From the NCBI RefSeq assembly GCF_000787835.1, contig NZ_BBPP01000009.1, positions 186,803-250,802 of the forward strand: a stretch of DNA of 64,000 nt, written 5' to 3'. Both the position numbers and the translations under genes were made by a program. Each line of letters begins with the position of its first letter. Within the stretch, counting starts at the first letter, position 1. The notes under the pieces were generated by a model. The model did not search any database. It was not told the origin of the DNA and was given only the letters and a program-made list of their open reading frames with translations. This DNA is from Streptacidiphilus melanogenes (lineage in GTDB: Bacteria > Actinomycetota > Actinomycetes > Streptomycetales > Streptomycetaceae). This document shows positions 1-9,479 of this stretch, one piece after another.

Positions 1-24
1 CCGCCCCCGGGCGCAGGACACCGC

Positions 25-53
25 GGACGGCGGCCCCGGGAGGGCCGCCGTCC
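25..53 (-). terminator. Rho-independent-type hairpin after the chitinase gene
   Basis: A perfect 12-bp inverted repeat (ggacggcggccc / gggccgccgtcc) with a 5-nt loop lies 15 nt beyond the chitinase stop codon on the minus strand. There is no clear U tract, as is usual for terminators of GC-rich actinomycetes. Confidence 0.7.
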
Positions 54-68
54 TTGCCGTCCGTGTCG

Positions 69-1172
69 TCAGCAGGTGAGGTTGGAGCCTGCCGGGACGC
101 CGAGGATGGAGGTGAAGGACACGTAGTCGTTGACGCGGTCCTGCATCTCGGCGGTGTTGGCGCCGTTGCACTCGACGCTGCCGTTGATGCTGCGGATGGT
201 CTCGCCGAAGCCCGCGCCGTTGACCATGGCGTTGTGGGCCGTCATCGTGCCGGGGCCGGTCTGGGTGTTCCAGTACCACAGACCGGTCTTCCAGGAGGTC
301 GCCGGATCGGACGCGACCAGACCGGGGTTGTCCAGCAGGTCGATGCCGAGGGCGTCACCGGCGGCCTTGTAGTTGAAGTTCCAGCTGAGCTGCATCGGAC
401 CGCGACCGTAGTAGGCGTAGGTGCCGGCAGGGCAGCCGTAGGGCTCACTCGCGCAGTAGTTCCCGGACTGGTCGACCTCGTTGATGTAGACGAGGCCGCC
501 GGTCTCGTGGTCCACATTGGCCAGGAAGGCCGCGGCCTCCTGCTTCTGCACGGTGGCGCTGCCGGTGGTGGCGAAGCCGGGGTACGCGCTCAGCGCGGCC
601 ACCAGGCCGCTGTAGGTGTAGAAGGAGTTCCGGTTCGGGAACATCTGGTCGAACTGGGCCTCGCTGACCACGAATCCGCCGGAGCCGCCGGTACCTCCCC
701 CGGAACCGCCGGAGCCGCCGGTGCAGCTGTAGGGGGACCAGTACCAGGTGCTGATGGTGGGGTCGTATCCCGGGTTGTCATGGGTGGCGATGTAGTACTG
801 GCCGTTGGGGGTGTACTGCACGATGGCACCGGTCGCGTAGGACTGCCCGGCCACCCAGGCCGGGTAGGTGCAGCCGCCGCCGGTGCTCCCGCCGCCGCCC
901 GAGCCGCCGCAGGCGCCCTGGTCGGCCCAGACGTCGGCGACGCCGGGCGTCTCGCCCTGCGTCCACCACTTCGCCTGCCAGTTGTCGCCGTTGTAGGAGG
1001 CGGTCATCCCGCCGGTGTAGACCGCGCTGGAACTCCAGGGCGCTGCGCAGTCCGCCGCCATCGCGGGGCTTGCCGCGCCGAGGACGGTGAGCGTGCCGAG
1101 GATGCCGACCAGGACGGCCAGCAGCGCCGCGACGCGCCTGCCACGATGGCGCGTTGAGGACATGGGTCGCAT
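69..1172 (-). CDS. Secreted family 19 chitinase with two carbohydrate-binding modules
   Basis: This is an extracellular endochitinase that should cleave beta-1,4-linked N-acetylglucosamine chains. The ATG at 1172 follows GGAG at a 6-nt spacing. A signal peptide with a hydrophobic core (VAALLAVLVGILGTLTVLG) ends near AMA-AD. Two aromatic-rich CBM5/12-like modules follow, the first with NWQAKWWTQGETPG and the second ending in WYWSPYSC. They are joined by Gly/Ser linkers. The C-terminal half is a GH19 catalytic domain: FVVSEAQFDQMFP, then FLANVDHETGG carrying the catalytic Glu of the HETGG motif, then YYGRGPMQLSWNFNY. The gene is monocistronic, with a dre operator upstream and a hairpin downstream, so control by N-acetylglucosamine through DasR is expected. 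An ATG at 1163 is an alternative start. Confidence 0.95.
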   Translation of the reverse strand: MRPMSSTRHRGRRVAALLAVLVGILGTLTVLGAASPAMAADCAAPWSSSAVYTGGMTASYNGDNWQAKWWTQGETPGVADVWADQGACGGSGGGGSTGGGCTYPAWVAGQSYATGAIVQYTPNGQYYIATHDNPGYDPTISTWYWSPYSCTGGSGGSGGGTGGSGGFVVSEAQFDQMFPNRNSFYTYSGLVAALSAYPGFATTGSATVQKQEAAAFLANVDHETGGLVYINEVDQSGNYCASEPYGCPAGTYAYYGRGPMQLSWNFNYKAAGDALGIDLLDNPGLVASDPATSWKTGLWYWNTQTGPGTMTAHNAMVNGAGFGETIRSINGSVECNGANTAEMQDRVNDYVSFTSILGVPAGSNLTC

Positions 1173-1222
1173 GTGCCACTCCAGAGGTGGGGGTGAGTGG
1201 GGACCCACAGCAGCAAAGCGTC

Positions 1223-1238
1223 ATTGGTCCAGACCAGT
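1223..1238. promoter_or_regulatory. DasR-responsive element (dre) upstream of the chitinase gene
   Basis: The sequence attggtccagaccagt matches the known Streptomyces dre palindrome ACTGGTCTAGACCAGT at 14 of 16 positions. It lies 50 bp upstream of the chitinase start. DasR is the GntR-family regulator of chitin and N-acetylglucosamine use, so site and target fit. DasR binding itself is inferred. Confidence 0.8.
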
Positions 1239-1279
1239 CAAGAGCCGGGAGGCATTTTCTGGCAGAACATGACCAACAA

Positions 1280-2272
1280 TCAGTTCCCGACTCCGGCAGG
1301 CAGGTCGTCGAGCCAGTCGACGAGGATGCGGTTGACCTCGGCGGGGCGCTCCTGCTGGATCCAGTGACCGCAGTCGTCGAGGAGATGCGAGGAGACCAGC
1401 CCGGGCAGCGTGGCGGGGAAGGCGTCGATCGCGTCGGCCAGCCACACGGTGGAGGCGTCGAGCCGGCCGCCGACGAACAGCGACGGCTGCGTCACGGGCG
1501 CGCCGTCGTACGCGGCGAGGTCCTCCCAGTCGCGGTCCATGCTGCGGTACCGGTTCAACGCGCCGGTGAAGCCGGTCCGTTCGAACTCTCCCGCACAGAC
1601 GTCGAGGTCGCCCTCGCCGAGCCAGGCCGGAAGCCGCCCGGCGGGGAACCGGTCGCGCAGGGTGCCGCCCCGGCCGACGAAGTGCGGGTCCGGAGCCTGC
1701 GGCCCGGGCATGGTGTCGCCGGACAGGGCCGCGTAGAAGCCCGCGAGCCAGCCGCGCACGTCGGGCTCGATCTCCCCCTCGGCCCGGCCCGGCTGCTGGA
1801 AGTAGGAGACGTAGAACTCCTCGTCGCCGCCCATCCGCGCGAAGACCTCGCTGGGCCGCGGTCCGCCACGAGGCGTGTAGGGGACGCTGAGCAGCCCGAC
1901 CGCACGGAAGACGTCCGGTCGCAACAGAGCCGAGTCGGCCGCGATCGTCGCACCCCAGTCGTGGCCGACGACCACGGCGGTCTCCTCACCCAGGGCGTGC
2001 ACCACCTGGACGTTGTCCTCCACCAGGTCGACCATCCCGTACGCGGCAGGGTCGGCGGGCTTCGAGGAGCGGCCGTAGCCGCGGACATCCACCGCGACCG
2101 CGCGGTATCCCGCCGCGGCGAGCACCGGAAGCTGGTTGCGCCAGGAGTACCAGGACTCCGGGAACCCGTGCACGAGCAGCACGAGCGGCCCGCTTCCCTG
2201 CTCCACCAGGTGGATCCGCCCCGCCGGCGAGGGGACGAGGCGGTGGGTGACGCTCTTGGTGTGCGCGGGCAT
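1280..2272 (-). CDS. Alpha/beta hydrolase, epoxide hydrolase-like
   Basis: This 330-aa cytoplasmic hydrolase has epoxide-hydrolase hallmarks. HGFPESWYSWR forms the oxyanion-hole HGxP motif, DVRGYGRSSKP follows, and VVGHDWGA holds the nucleophilic Asp, which distinguishes it from Ser-type esterases. The C-terminal DDCGHWIQQERP supplies the catalytic His. The substrate cannot be read from the sequence. The ATG at 2272 follows GGAGAG at 5-6 nt, so longer readings to 2344 are not needed. The gene stands alone, with the frameshifted gene upstream on the same strand. Confidence 0.88.
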   Translation of the reverse strand: MPAHTKSVTHRLVPSPAGRIHLVEQGSGPLVLLVHGFPESWYSWRNQLPVLAAAGYRAVAVDVRGYGRSSKPADPAAYGMVDLVEDNVQVVHALGEETAVVVGHDWGATIAADSALLRPDVFRAVGLLSVPYTPRGGPRPSEVFARMGGDEEFYVSYFQQPGRAEGEIEPDVRGWLAGFYAALSGDTMPGPQAPDPHFVGRGGTLRDRFPAGRLPAWLGEGDLDVCAGEFERTGFTGALNRYRSMDRDWEDLAAYDGAPVTQPSLFVGGRLDASTVWLADAIDAFPATLPGLVSSHLLDDCGHWIQQERPAEVNRILVDWLDDLPAGVGN

Positions 2273-2383
2273 GAGCTCTCCGAATCCGTGGGCGTGCGGG
2301 CGCCGCGACGACCGTCGACCGGCCCGCGGCTCGGCGCCCAGCATGACCTCGACACCGGCGCGGCAACGACTCCTGTTGCCGTT

Positions 2384-3094
2384 TCAGCAAACCACGCCCC
2401 TGCGGGGACCCCTCGTCAGCTCCCCGTCCGGCCGCCCAACTCCGCCCAGCTGTCGCTGTCCATGCGGTCGCGGGGGCCGACTCGGGCGAGTTCCGAACCG
2501 TCGCGTCCCACGGCCACGATGAGAGGCCGCCCCCCCTGTGTGGTCTCCGGACGGGGACCTCCAGACCACGACGAGCCTGCCGTGCGCGGGCACCTCGATC
2601 CGTCGGGCGCCGAGAAGCAGGTGATCCACTTCGGCCGCCACCTGGAGTTGCTGGGACCCGACCCACGGAACCGGCCCGGTGCGGCCACGATGACGATGCT
2701 GCAGGCGGTAGGCACAGCTCTGGCTGCCTGAACTCCCCAGAAGTTCGATCATGCCGATCTGCCCCGTCCGGCCCGCTGCCAGTCTCTCCCAGGGCTGGTG
2801 ATCGTTCGACACGCTGCCGCCGCCCATGTCCTGCCATGTCTCGCCGCAGCGCTCGAACAGCGTGGTGTACGTCTCCGCCTTCGCGGACCCGGGACGCCAG
2901 ACGAGCCAGACCACGCCGACCCCGGCATCCCGGTCGACATCGGCCGACATCAGGGCCAGCCACCGTCGAGGCAGCCAACCTGGCTGCGTTACCTTGCCGT
3001 TGACCACCTGGCGGATCACCCTCGGCAGAATGATCCCCATCCAGCGGTCCATACGGCGCATCCGTCGCAGCTCCGTGCGAGTGAGCATGTCCAC
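2384..3094 (-). pseudogene. Hypothetical protein gene broken by a one-base shift in a G7 run
   Basis: I do not recognise the family. Read from a GTG at 3094 (or ATG at 3088), the frame looks like a soluble protein rich in Trp and hydrophobic strands (WLALMSADVDRD, GVVWLVWRPG, RLVVVWRSPSGDHTGG). It then hits a run of seven G (C7 on the plus strand at 2530-2536) and continues as low-quality Arg-rich sequence to 2384. Dropping one G restores GDHTGGRPLIVAVGRDGSEL and a tidy end with a stop at 2416, about 226 aa in total. The hydrophobic RPLIVAV strand and acidic tail look like the genuine C terminus. This is either a true frameshift or a homopolymer sequencing error. The gene is divergent from the GNAT. 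Confidence 0.6.
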
Positions 3095-3132
3095 ACGGTA
3101 CCCAACGGGGAGGCCCGGATGTGGCCGGGCGG

Positions 3133-3146
3133 TAGCGTACTGCGGG
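3133..3146 (+). promoter_or_regulatory. Probable leaderless promoter (-10 TAGCGT) of the GNAT gene
   Basis: TAGCGT at 3133-3138 is followed by 7 nt and then GTG at 3146, so transcription would begin at the start codon. The same geometry occurs before mutA in this window. No convincing -35 hexamer is visible. Confidence 0.45.
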
Positions 3147-3880
3147 TGATGGTTGGGGAGTGCGAGCGCGTCCAGACCTCCTGGTTCCGGGCGCAGGCAG
3201 AGGTGCTCGGCGGCCGGTCGTGGGAGGACGGTGCGTTGAGCTGGACGGACGGTCCCGAGGGCCTGAACCTGATGTTCCCCGGCGAGCTCGACGCAGCGGC
3301 GGTGCGGCGCGGGGTCCAGCAGGCGCTGAGCCGCGGGCGGGCGTCCGTCGGGGCCTGGCTCAGTACTGACGTCGATCCGTCAGCACTGCGGGAGTGCGGT
3401 TTCGATCGCGGCTGGACGATCCGGTGGATGGCGGCGCCGCTGTCCGCGGTCGCAGCCGGCGGAGACGACGGGGACGGCCGCATCGAGCTCCAGGCCGACA
3501 GCCTCGACTACGACGGTGAACACGCCGACTACCGCGACCGGCTGACGATGACCCGGCAGGAGCCGCAGACGGCCTGGTATGCAGCCGCCTATACCGGTCC
3601 GGCATCGCCGGACGGGCCGCGGCGGTTCGCCGGGCGTGCGTGGTCGTACTACGACGGCGGCCCGCAGGGCACCGCTGGGGTGTTCGACATGGAGGTCTGG
3701 CCCCGGTTCCGCCGTCGGGGACTGGGAACCGGCCTGCTGCGGACCGTGTGTTCCGCCGCGCGGGACGCCGGCGCGTCGCAGGTCGTGCTGAACGCGACGG
3801 ACGAGGGCAGCCTGCTCTACCGCACGTGCGGGTTCACCACCATCGGCGAAGGCATCACCTGGTGGCTCCACCTGCGGTGA
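3146..3880 (+). CDS. GNAT-family N-acetyltransferase
   Basis: The C-terminal half carries a GNAT fold. FDMEVWPRFRRRGLGTGLLR contains the acetyl-CoA pyrophosphate-binding R/Q-x-x-G-x-G/A pattern, and VVLNATDEGSLLYRTCGF is the usual beta6-alpha4 segment ending at the Y-x-x-x-GF motif. The first 110 residues resemble a second, degenerate GNAT-like half without the CoA motif. The substrate is unknown. A GTG (3146) or the next codon ATG (3149) is the likely start. Frames extending further upstream would run through the divergent gene. The stop lies 1 bp from the stop of the convergent kinase gene. Confidence 0.8.
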   Translation: MMVGECERVQTSWFRAQAEVLGGRSWEDGALSWTDGPEGLNLMFPGELDAAAVRRGVQQALSRGRASVGAWLSTDVDPSALRECGFDRGWTIRWMAAPLSAVAAGGDDGDGRIELQADSLDYDGEHADYRDRLTMTRQEPQTAWYAAAYTGPASPDGPRRFAGRAWSYYDGGPQGTAGVFDMEVWPRFRRRGLGTGLLRTVCSAARDAGASQVVLNATDEGSLLYRTCGFTTIGEGITWWLHLR

Positions 3881-3881
3881 C

Positions 3882-4412
3882 TCAGCTGATACCGGTCCGG
3901 CCGAGGGTGCGGATCGCATCGGCGAGCTCCGCCGGAGGGCGGGTGCCGTCGAGGACGGTCGCGCCGAAGCGTCGGTAGGTGGACTCCGTGCCCGCGTTCC
4001 ATCCCAGTGCTGCCGCCAGCTCCTCCGGATGCTTGCCGTAGGCGTTCGTGGCGCGGGTCAGCAGACGGTGTCGGAGCGTCAGGTCGTCGACCACCAGGCA
4101 GACGACGACGTCGAACAGATCCCAGACCTCCGCCTCGTTCTCGACGGAGCCGAAAAGGAACGTGGCCTTCTCCTCCGATCCTGCCGCGAGTGCCTCGACC
4201 CGGGTGCGGCTGATCTTCCACGCGAAGCGATCGGACCAGCCGGCCGGCACCGGATACGGAGGATCGACGACGATCCGTCCGCTCGTCCGGTCCACCCAGT
4301 GGTTGCAGCCCTCCCAGTCGGCGTCGACCGCGTGTTCCCCTCTGCTCTTCAGCACCTCGCAGACCGTCGACTTGCCGACCCCGGCGTTGCCGGTCACCCA
4401 CACCAACGGCAT
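3882..4412 (-). CDS. Small P-loop nucleoside/adenylate-kinase-like protein
   Basis: This 176-aa ATPase/kinase begins MPLVWVTGNAGVGKSTVCEV, a Walker A motif at the extreme N terminus. DVVVCLVVDD is a hydrophobic strand and RHRLLTRATNAYGKHPEEL is a probable lid. It resembles the broad AAA_17/shikimate-kinase-like family of uncharacterised P-loop kinases, and no substrate can be assigned. The ATG sits one base after the ligase TGA (TGAcATG), so it is translationally coupled to and co-transcribed with the ligase gene. The residues upstream in the same frame overlap ligA and are not coding. Confidence 0.75.
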   Translation of the reverse strand: MPLVWVTGNAGVGKSTVCEVLKSRGEHAVDADWEGCNHWVDRTSGRIVVDPPYPVPAGWSDRFAWKISRTRVEALAAGSEEKATFLFGSVENEAEVWDLFDVVVCLVVDDLTLRHRLLTRATNAYGKHPEELAAALGWNAGTESTYRRFGATVLDGTRPPAELADAIRTLGRTGIS

Positions 4413-4413
4413 G

Positions 4414-6576
<2,163 letters not shown>

Positions 6577-6742
6577 TCACCCGAAGGGCCCCGATTCACG
6601 CGGGCATCCGAGTGGCGACCTGCTGCGCCCGCATGCCTGTTCCCCCGGCCTGCGCAAGGCTGGACAGGCCCGGCACCCCGGCCCGGCCGCTCGATCTGCT
6701 CCCCAACCGACCCGGAGCACAAGCAACCCCGGAGAGCCTCCC

Positions 6743-6919
6743 TTGTTGATCGTCGTCGTTCTGGCCGTCCTGCTCGTCCCGCTGTTCCTCCTGCTCGGGT
6801 GGATGACCGTCGAAAGCTGGGCGACCCGCAGACGCGCGCGGCTCGCCGCGCAGCCGGTCCCCGTGGCGGGCGAGCCGCCGCACGTGCAGGAGCGCCCGGC
6901 CCCCTCCTCCGCGGCGTGA
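6743..6919 (+). CDS. Small single-span membrane protein, 58 aa
   Basis: This is a short gene with a TTG start. GGAGAG at 6731-6736 lies 6 nt before TTG at 6743. The product opens with a hydrophobic segment (LLIVVVLAVLLVPLFLLLGW), then a basic stretch (TRRRARLAAQ) and a proline-rich tail, giving an N-out/C-in membrane miniprotein by the positive-inside rule. A strong hairpin follows the stop by 16 nt, which supports a real transcription unit. The function is unknown. Confidence 0.55.
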   Translation: MLIVVVLAVLLVPLFLLLGWMTVESWATRRRARLAAQPVPVAGEPPHVQERPAPSSAA

Positions 6920-6934
6920 CTCCCCCGGCCGACT

Positions 6935-6964
6935 CGAGCGGGCCCGCCCGGCCGGGCCCGCTCG
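6935..6964 (+). terminator. Strong hairpin terminator after the 58-aa gene
   Basis: A perfect 12-bp stem (cgagcgggcccg / cgggcccgctcg) encloses a 6-nt loop. It separates the small membrane protein gene from the DUF2252 gene. Confidence 0.75.
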
Positions 6965-7064
6965 CTCTGTCCGCTGATCGGACGACATGCGGGATCGGCG
7001 GCATGCGTCCGCCCTCCGGGCCGGGTCTAATGACGGGAACAGCGGCGAGGAGCGGAGGCAGGCG

Positions 7065-7091
7065 ATGGGTGACAGAGGCGTGACGTCATGA
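7065..7091 (+). CDS. Possible 8-codon leader peptide overlapping the DUF2252 start
   Basis: ATG at 7065 follows a good GGAGG at about 7 nt and encodes MGDRGVTS. Its TGA overlaps the ATG of the next gene (ATGA at 7088). This could be a translational-coupling leader for the DUF2252 gene, or simply chance. Nothing else supports it. Confidence 0.25.
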   Translation: MGDRGVTS

Positions 7092-8584
7092 GCGGGACCT
7101 CCGCCAGGAAGACGGCGGCGGCCGCCCGCAAGCGGACCACCCCCGTCAAGCGGGCCGCCTCCGCCAAGAAGACCGCGTCGCCCCAGCCGCGGCCGCACCT
7201 GACTCCGGCTCAGCGCGCCGAGCTGGGCCTGCGGGCGCGGGCCAAGGCGCCGCTCACGGAACACGAGCAGTTCGGCGTCGGCTCCGGCCGGGAGGATCCG
7301 GTGGCGATCCTGGAGCGCCAGGCCGAGTCGCGTGTGCAGGAGCTCGTGCCGGTGCGCTACGGCCGGATGCTGGTGTCCCCGTTCACCTTCTACCGCGGCG
7401 CCGCCGCGGTCATGGCCGCGGACCTCGCCGGAACGCCGGACTCAGGCCTCACCGCCCAGCTGTGCGGCGACGCCCATCTGTCGAACTTCGGGCTCTTCGC
7501 CTCCCCGGAGCGGCGCCTGATGTTCGACGTCAACGACTTCGACGAGACCTACCCGGGGCCGTGGGAGTGGGACGTCAAGCGGCTGGCGGCCAGTCTGGAG
7601 ATCGCCGGGCGGGAGAACTCCTTCTCCCGCAAGGAGCGCCGGAAGATCGTGGTGGCGGCGGTCCGCGGCTACCAGAAGGCCATGGCCGGTTTCGCCGGCC
7701 TGGGCAACCTCGACGTCTGGTATGCGAGCGCCGATCTCGAGGAGGTACGCGGCATGCTCGCCGCGCACCTGAACAAGACCCGCAAGAGCATGCTCAAGAA
7801 GGGCGTGGCCAAGGCACGCGCGCACGACAGCCTGCGCGCCTTCCGCAAGCTCACCGAGACGGTCGACGGGCGTCCGCGGATCATCGCCGACCCGCCGCTG
7901 ATCGTGCCGGTCGCCGACCTGCTGTCCGGGCAACAGCGGGGCGCCTTCCACGAGATCATGGAGTCGCTGGTCGGGCGGTACCGGTCCACCCTGCAGTCGG
8001 ACCGCCGAGTGCTGATGGAGTCCTTCCAGCTGGTCGACGTGGCGCGCAAGGTGGTCGGGGTCGGCAGCGTGGGGACGCGCTGCTGGATCATCCTGTTCAC
8101 CGGGCGCGACTCGGACGACCCGTTGTTCCTGCAGGTCAAGGAGGCCCAGCGCTCTGTGCTGGCGGACTTCGTCGCCAAGGGCCCCGGCTACGCGAACGAA
8201 GGCGAACGGGTCGTCAGCGGCCAGCGGCTGATGCAGGCCGCGAGCGACATCTTCCTCGGATGGGAGTCGGCGGACGGGATCGACGGTCGGCGCCGGGACT
8301 TCTACGTCCGCCAACTCGCCGACTGGAAGGGCTCCGTGGCCATCGAGCAGTTGGTGCCGAGCGGGCTGGCCATCTACGGGCGGCTGTGCGGCTGGACTCT
8401 GGCCCGCGCGCACGCCCGCTCCGGCGACCCGATCGCCATCGCCTCGTACCTGGGCGACGACAAGGTCTTCGCCCAGGCGATCGCCGAGTTCTCGACCCTG
8501 TACGCCGACCAGAACGAGCTGGACTTCGCGGCGCTCCAGCAGGCCGACCGCGAGAACCGGATCACCGTCGAGTTCGGGCTCTAG
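7088..8584 (+). CDS. DUF2252 family protein (kinase-like fold, function unknown)
   Basis: This 498-aa cytoplasmic protein belongs to the widespread actinobacterial DUF2252 family. Diagnostic motifs are PFTFYRGAAAVMAADL, QLCGDAHLSNFGLF and MFDVNDFDETYPGPWEWD. The latter two resemble the catalytic HxD and metal-binding loops of aminoglycoside-kinase-like folds, though no reaction is established to my knowledge. The first 40 residues are Lys/Ala/Arg-rich and probably disordered, somewhat like histone-like tails. The ATG is preceded by GAGG at 10 nt and overlaps the small leader frame. The aquaporin gene follows 30 bp downstream on the same strand, so the two are likely co-transcribed. Confidence 0.88.
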   Translation: MSGTSARKTAAAARKRTTPVKRAASAKKTASPQPRPHLTPAQRAELGLRARAKAPLTEHEQFGVGSGREDPVAILERQAESRVQELVPVRYGRMLVSPFTFYRGAAAVMAADLAGTPDSGLTAQLCGDAHLSNFGLFASPERRLMFDVNDFDETYPGPWEWDVKRLAASLEIAGRENSFSRKERRKIVVAAVRGYQKAMAGFAGLGNLDVWYASADLEEVRGMLAAHLNKTRKSMLKKGVAKARAHDSLRAFRKLTETVDGRPRIIADPPLIVPVADLLSGQQRGAFHEIMESLVGRYRSTLQSDRRVLMESFQLVDVARKVVGVGSVGTRCWIILFTGRDSDDPLFLQVKEAQRSVLADFVAKGPGYANEGERVVSGQRLMQAASDIFLGWESADGIDGRRRDFYVRQLADWKGSVAIEQLVPSGLAIYGRLCGWTLARAHARSGDPIAIASYLGDDKVFAQAIAEFSTLYADQNELDFAALQQADRENRITVEFGL

Positions 8585-8614
8585 CCTCCCCCGTCCCAGC
8601 CAAGAGGGGGCACC

Positions 8615-9463
8615 ATGACCGAGCAACCACCGCCGCCACGACCGGAGCCGGAGCCGCAGGCCGCCCGCGTGCTGGGCCCGATCGCGCGCTACGAGCAGAG
8701 CGTCCTGACGCGCATCCAGGACTTCCAGGATCCGCACCAGGAGTGGCGACGGCTCTTCGCCGAGCTGTTCGGCACCTTTCTGCTGGTGCTGGTGGCCGCC
8801 GGCGGCGGGATGATGGGCCGGGCCTTCCCCGGCGCGATCAGCAACTCCGCAGCGGTCGCCTCCCCCGGCCTCATGGTCATGGCGATCATCCTGGCCATGG
8901 GCAAGGTCTCCGGCGCCCATCTGAACCCGGCGGTGAGCGTCGCCTTCGCCCTGCGTCAGGACTTCCCGTGGCGGCGCGTGCCCGGCTATGTGGCGGTGCA
9001 GCTCGTCGGCGCCACGCTCGCGGCGCTGTTCCTGCGCGCGGTGGTCGACGTGTCGGCCCGCTACGGGGCCAACCATCCCGCGCACGGCTACTCCGCCGTG
9101 GCCGCCTTCTGGATGGAGCTGGCGCTGACCACGGGCCTGGTGAGCGTCATCCTGGGCACCGCCTCCGGAGCGCAGAACGTGGGCATCGTCGGCGCCTTCG
9201 GCGTCGGCGGGTACATCGCGCTGGCGGGGCTGTGGGGCTTCCCGCTCTCGGGCGCGTCCATGAACCCCGCCCGCACCTTCGGCCCCGACCTGGTCGCGAC
9301 CACCTTCACCGACTACTGGGTCTACGTGGCCGGGCCGCTGGCCGGCGCCGCCCTCGCCGTTGTCCTGGCCTACGTGCTGCGCGGCGGGGGCGGCGGCGCC
9401 TCAGGCGCCGCCGCCGCCCAGGGAGACCTCTTCACCGACGTGCACGACCCCGGCAAGCCGTGA
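8615..9463 (+). CDS. MIP-family aquaporin / glycerol facilitator
   Basis: This is a six-helix channel of the major intrinsic protein family. Both pore half-helix motifs are intact: GAHLNPAVSV after helix 2 and GASMNPARTFGPDL after helix 5. The N terminus is a 45-residue Pro/Glu-rich cytoplasmic extension. The C terminus ends in a Gly/Ala stretch. Whether it passes water, glycerol or another small solute cannot be told without the selectivity-filter alignment. The ATG follows an AG-rich ribosome site (gagggggcacc). The gene is probably in an operon with the DUF2252 gene. Confidence 0.93.
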   Translation: MTEQPPPPRPEPEPQAARVLGPIARYEQSVLTRIQDFQDPHQEWRRLFAELFGTFLLVLVAAGGGMMGRAFPGAISNSAAVASPGLMVMAIILAMGKVSGAHLNPAVSVAFALRQDFPWRRVPGYVAVQLVGATLAALFLRAVVDVSARYGANHPAHGYSAVAAFWMELALTTGLVSVILGTASGAQNVGIVGAFGVGGYIALAGLWGFPLSGASMNPARTFGPDLVATTFTDYWVYVAGPLAGAALAVVLAYVLRGGGGGASGAAAAQGDLFTDVHDPGKP

Positions 9464-9479
9464 GGTCCTGCCTCACGGC
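9457..9479. terminator. Bidirectional terminator formed from two overlapping stop regions
   Basis: A 9-bp perfect stem (gccgtgagg / cctcacggc) with a 5-nt loop contains the aquaporin TGA in its left arm and the convergent SUMF1-like gene's TGA in its right arm. It therefore serves both strands. Confidence 0.7.
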
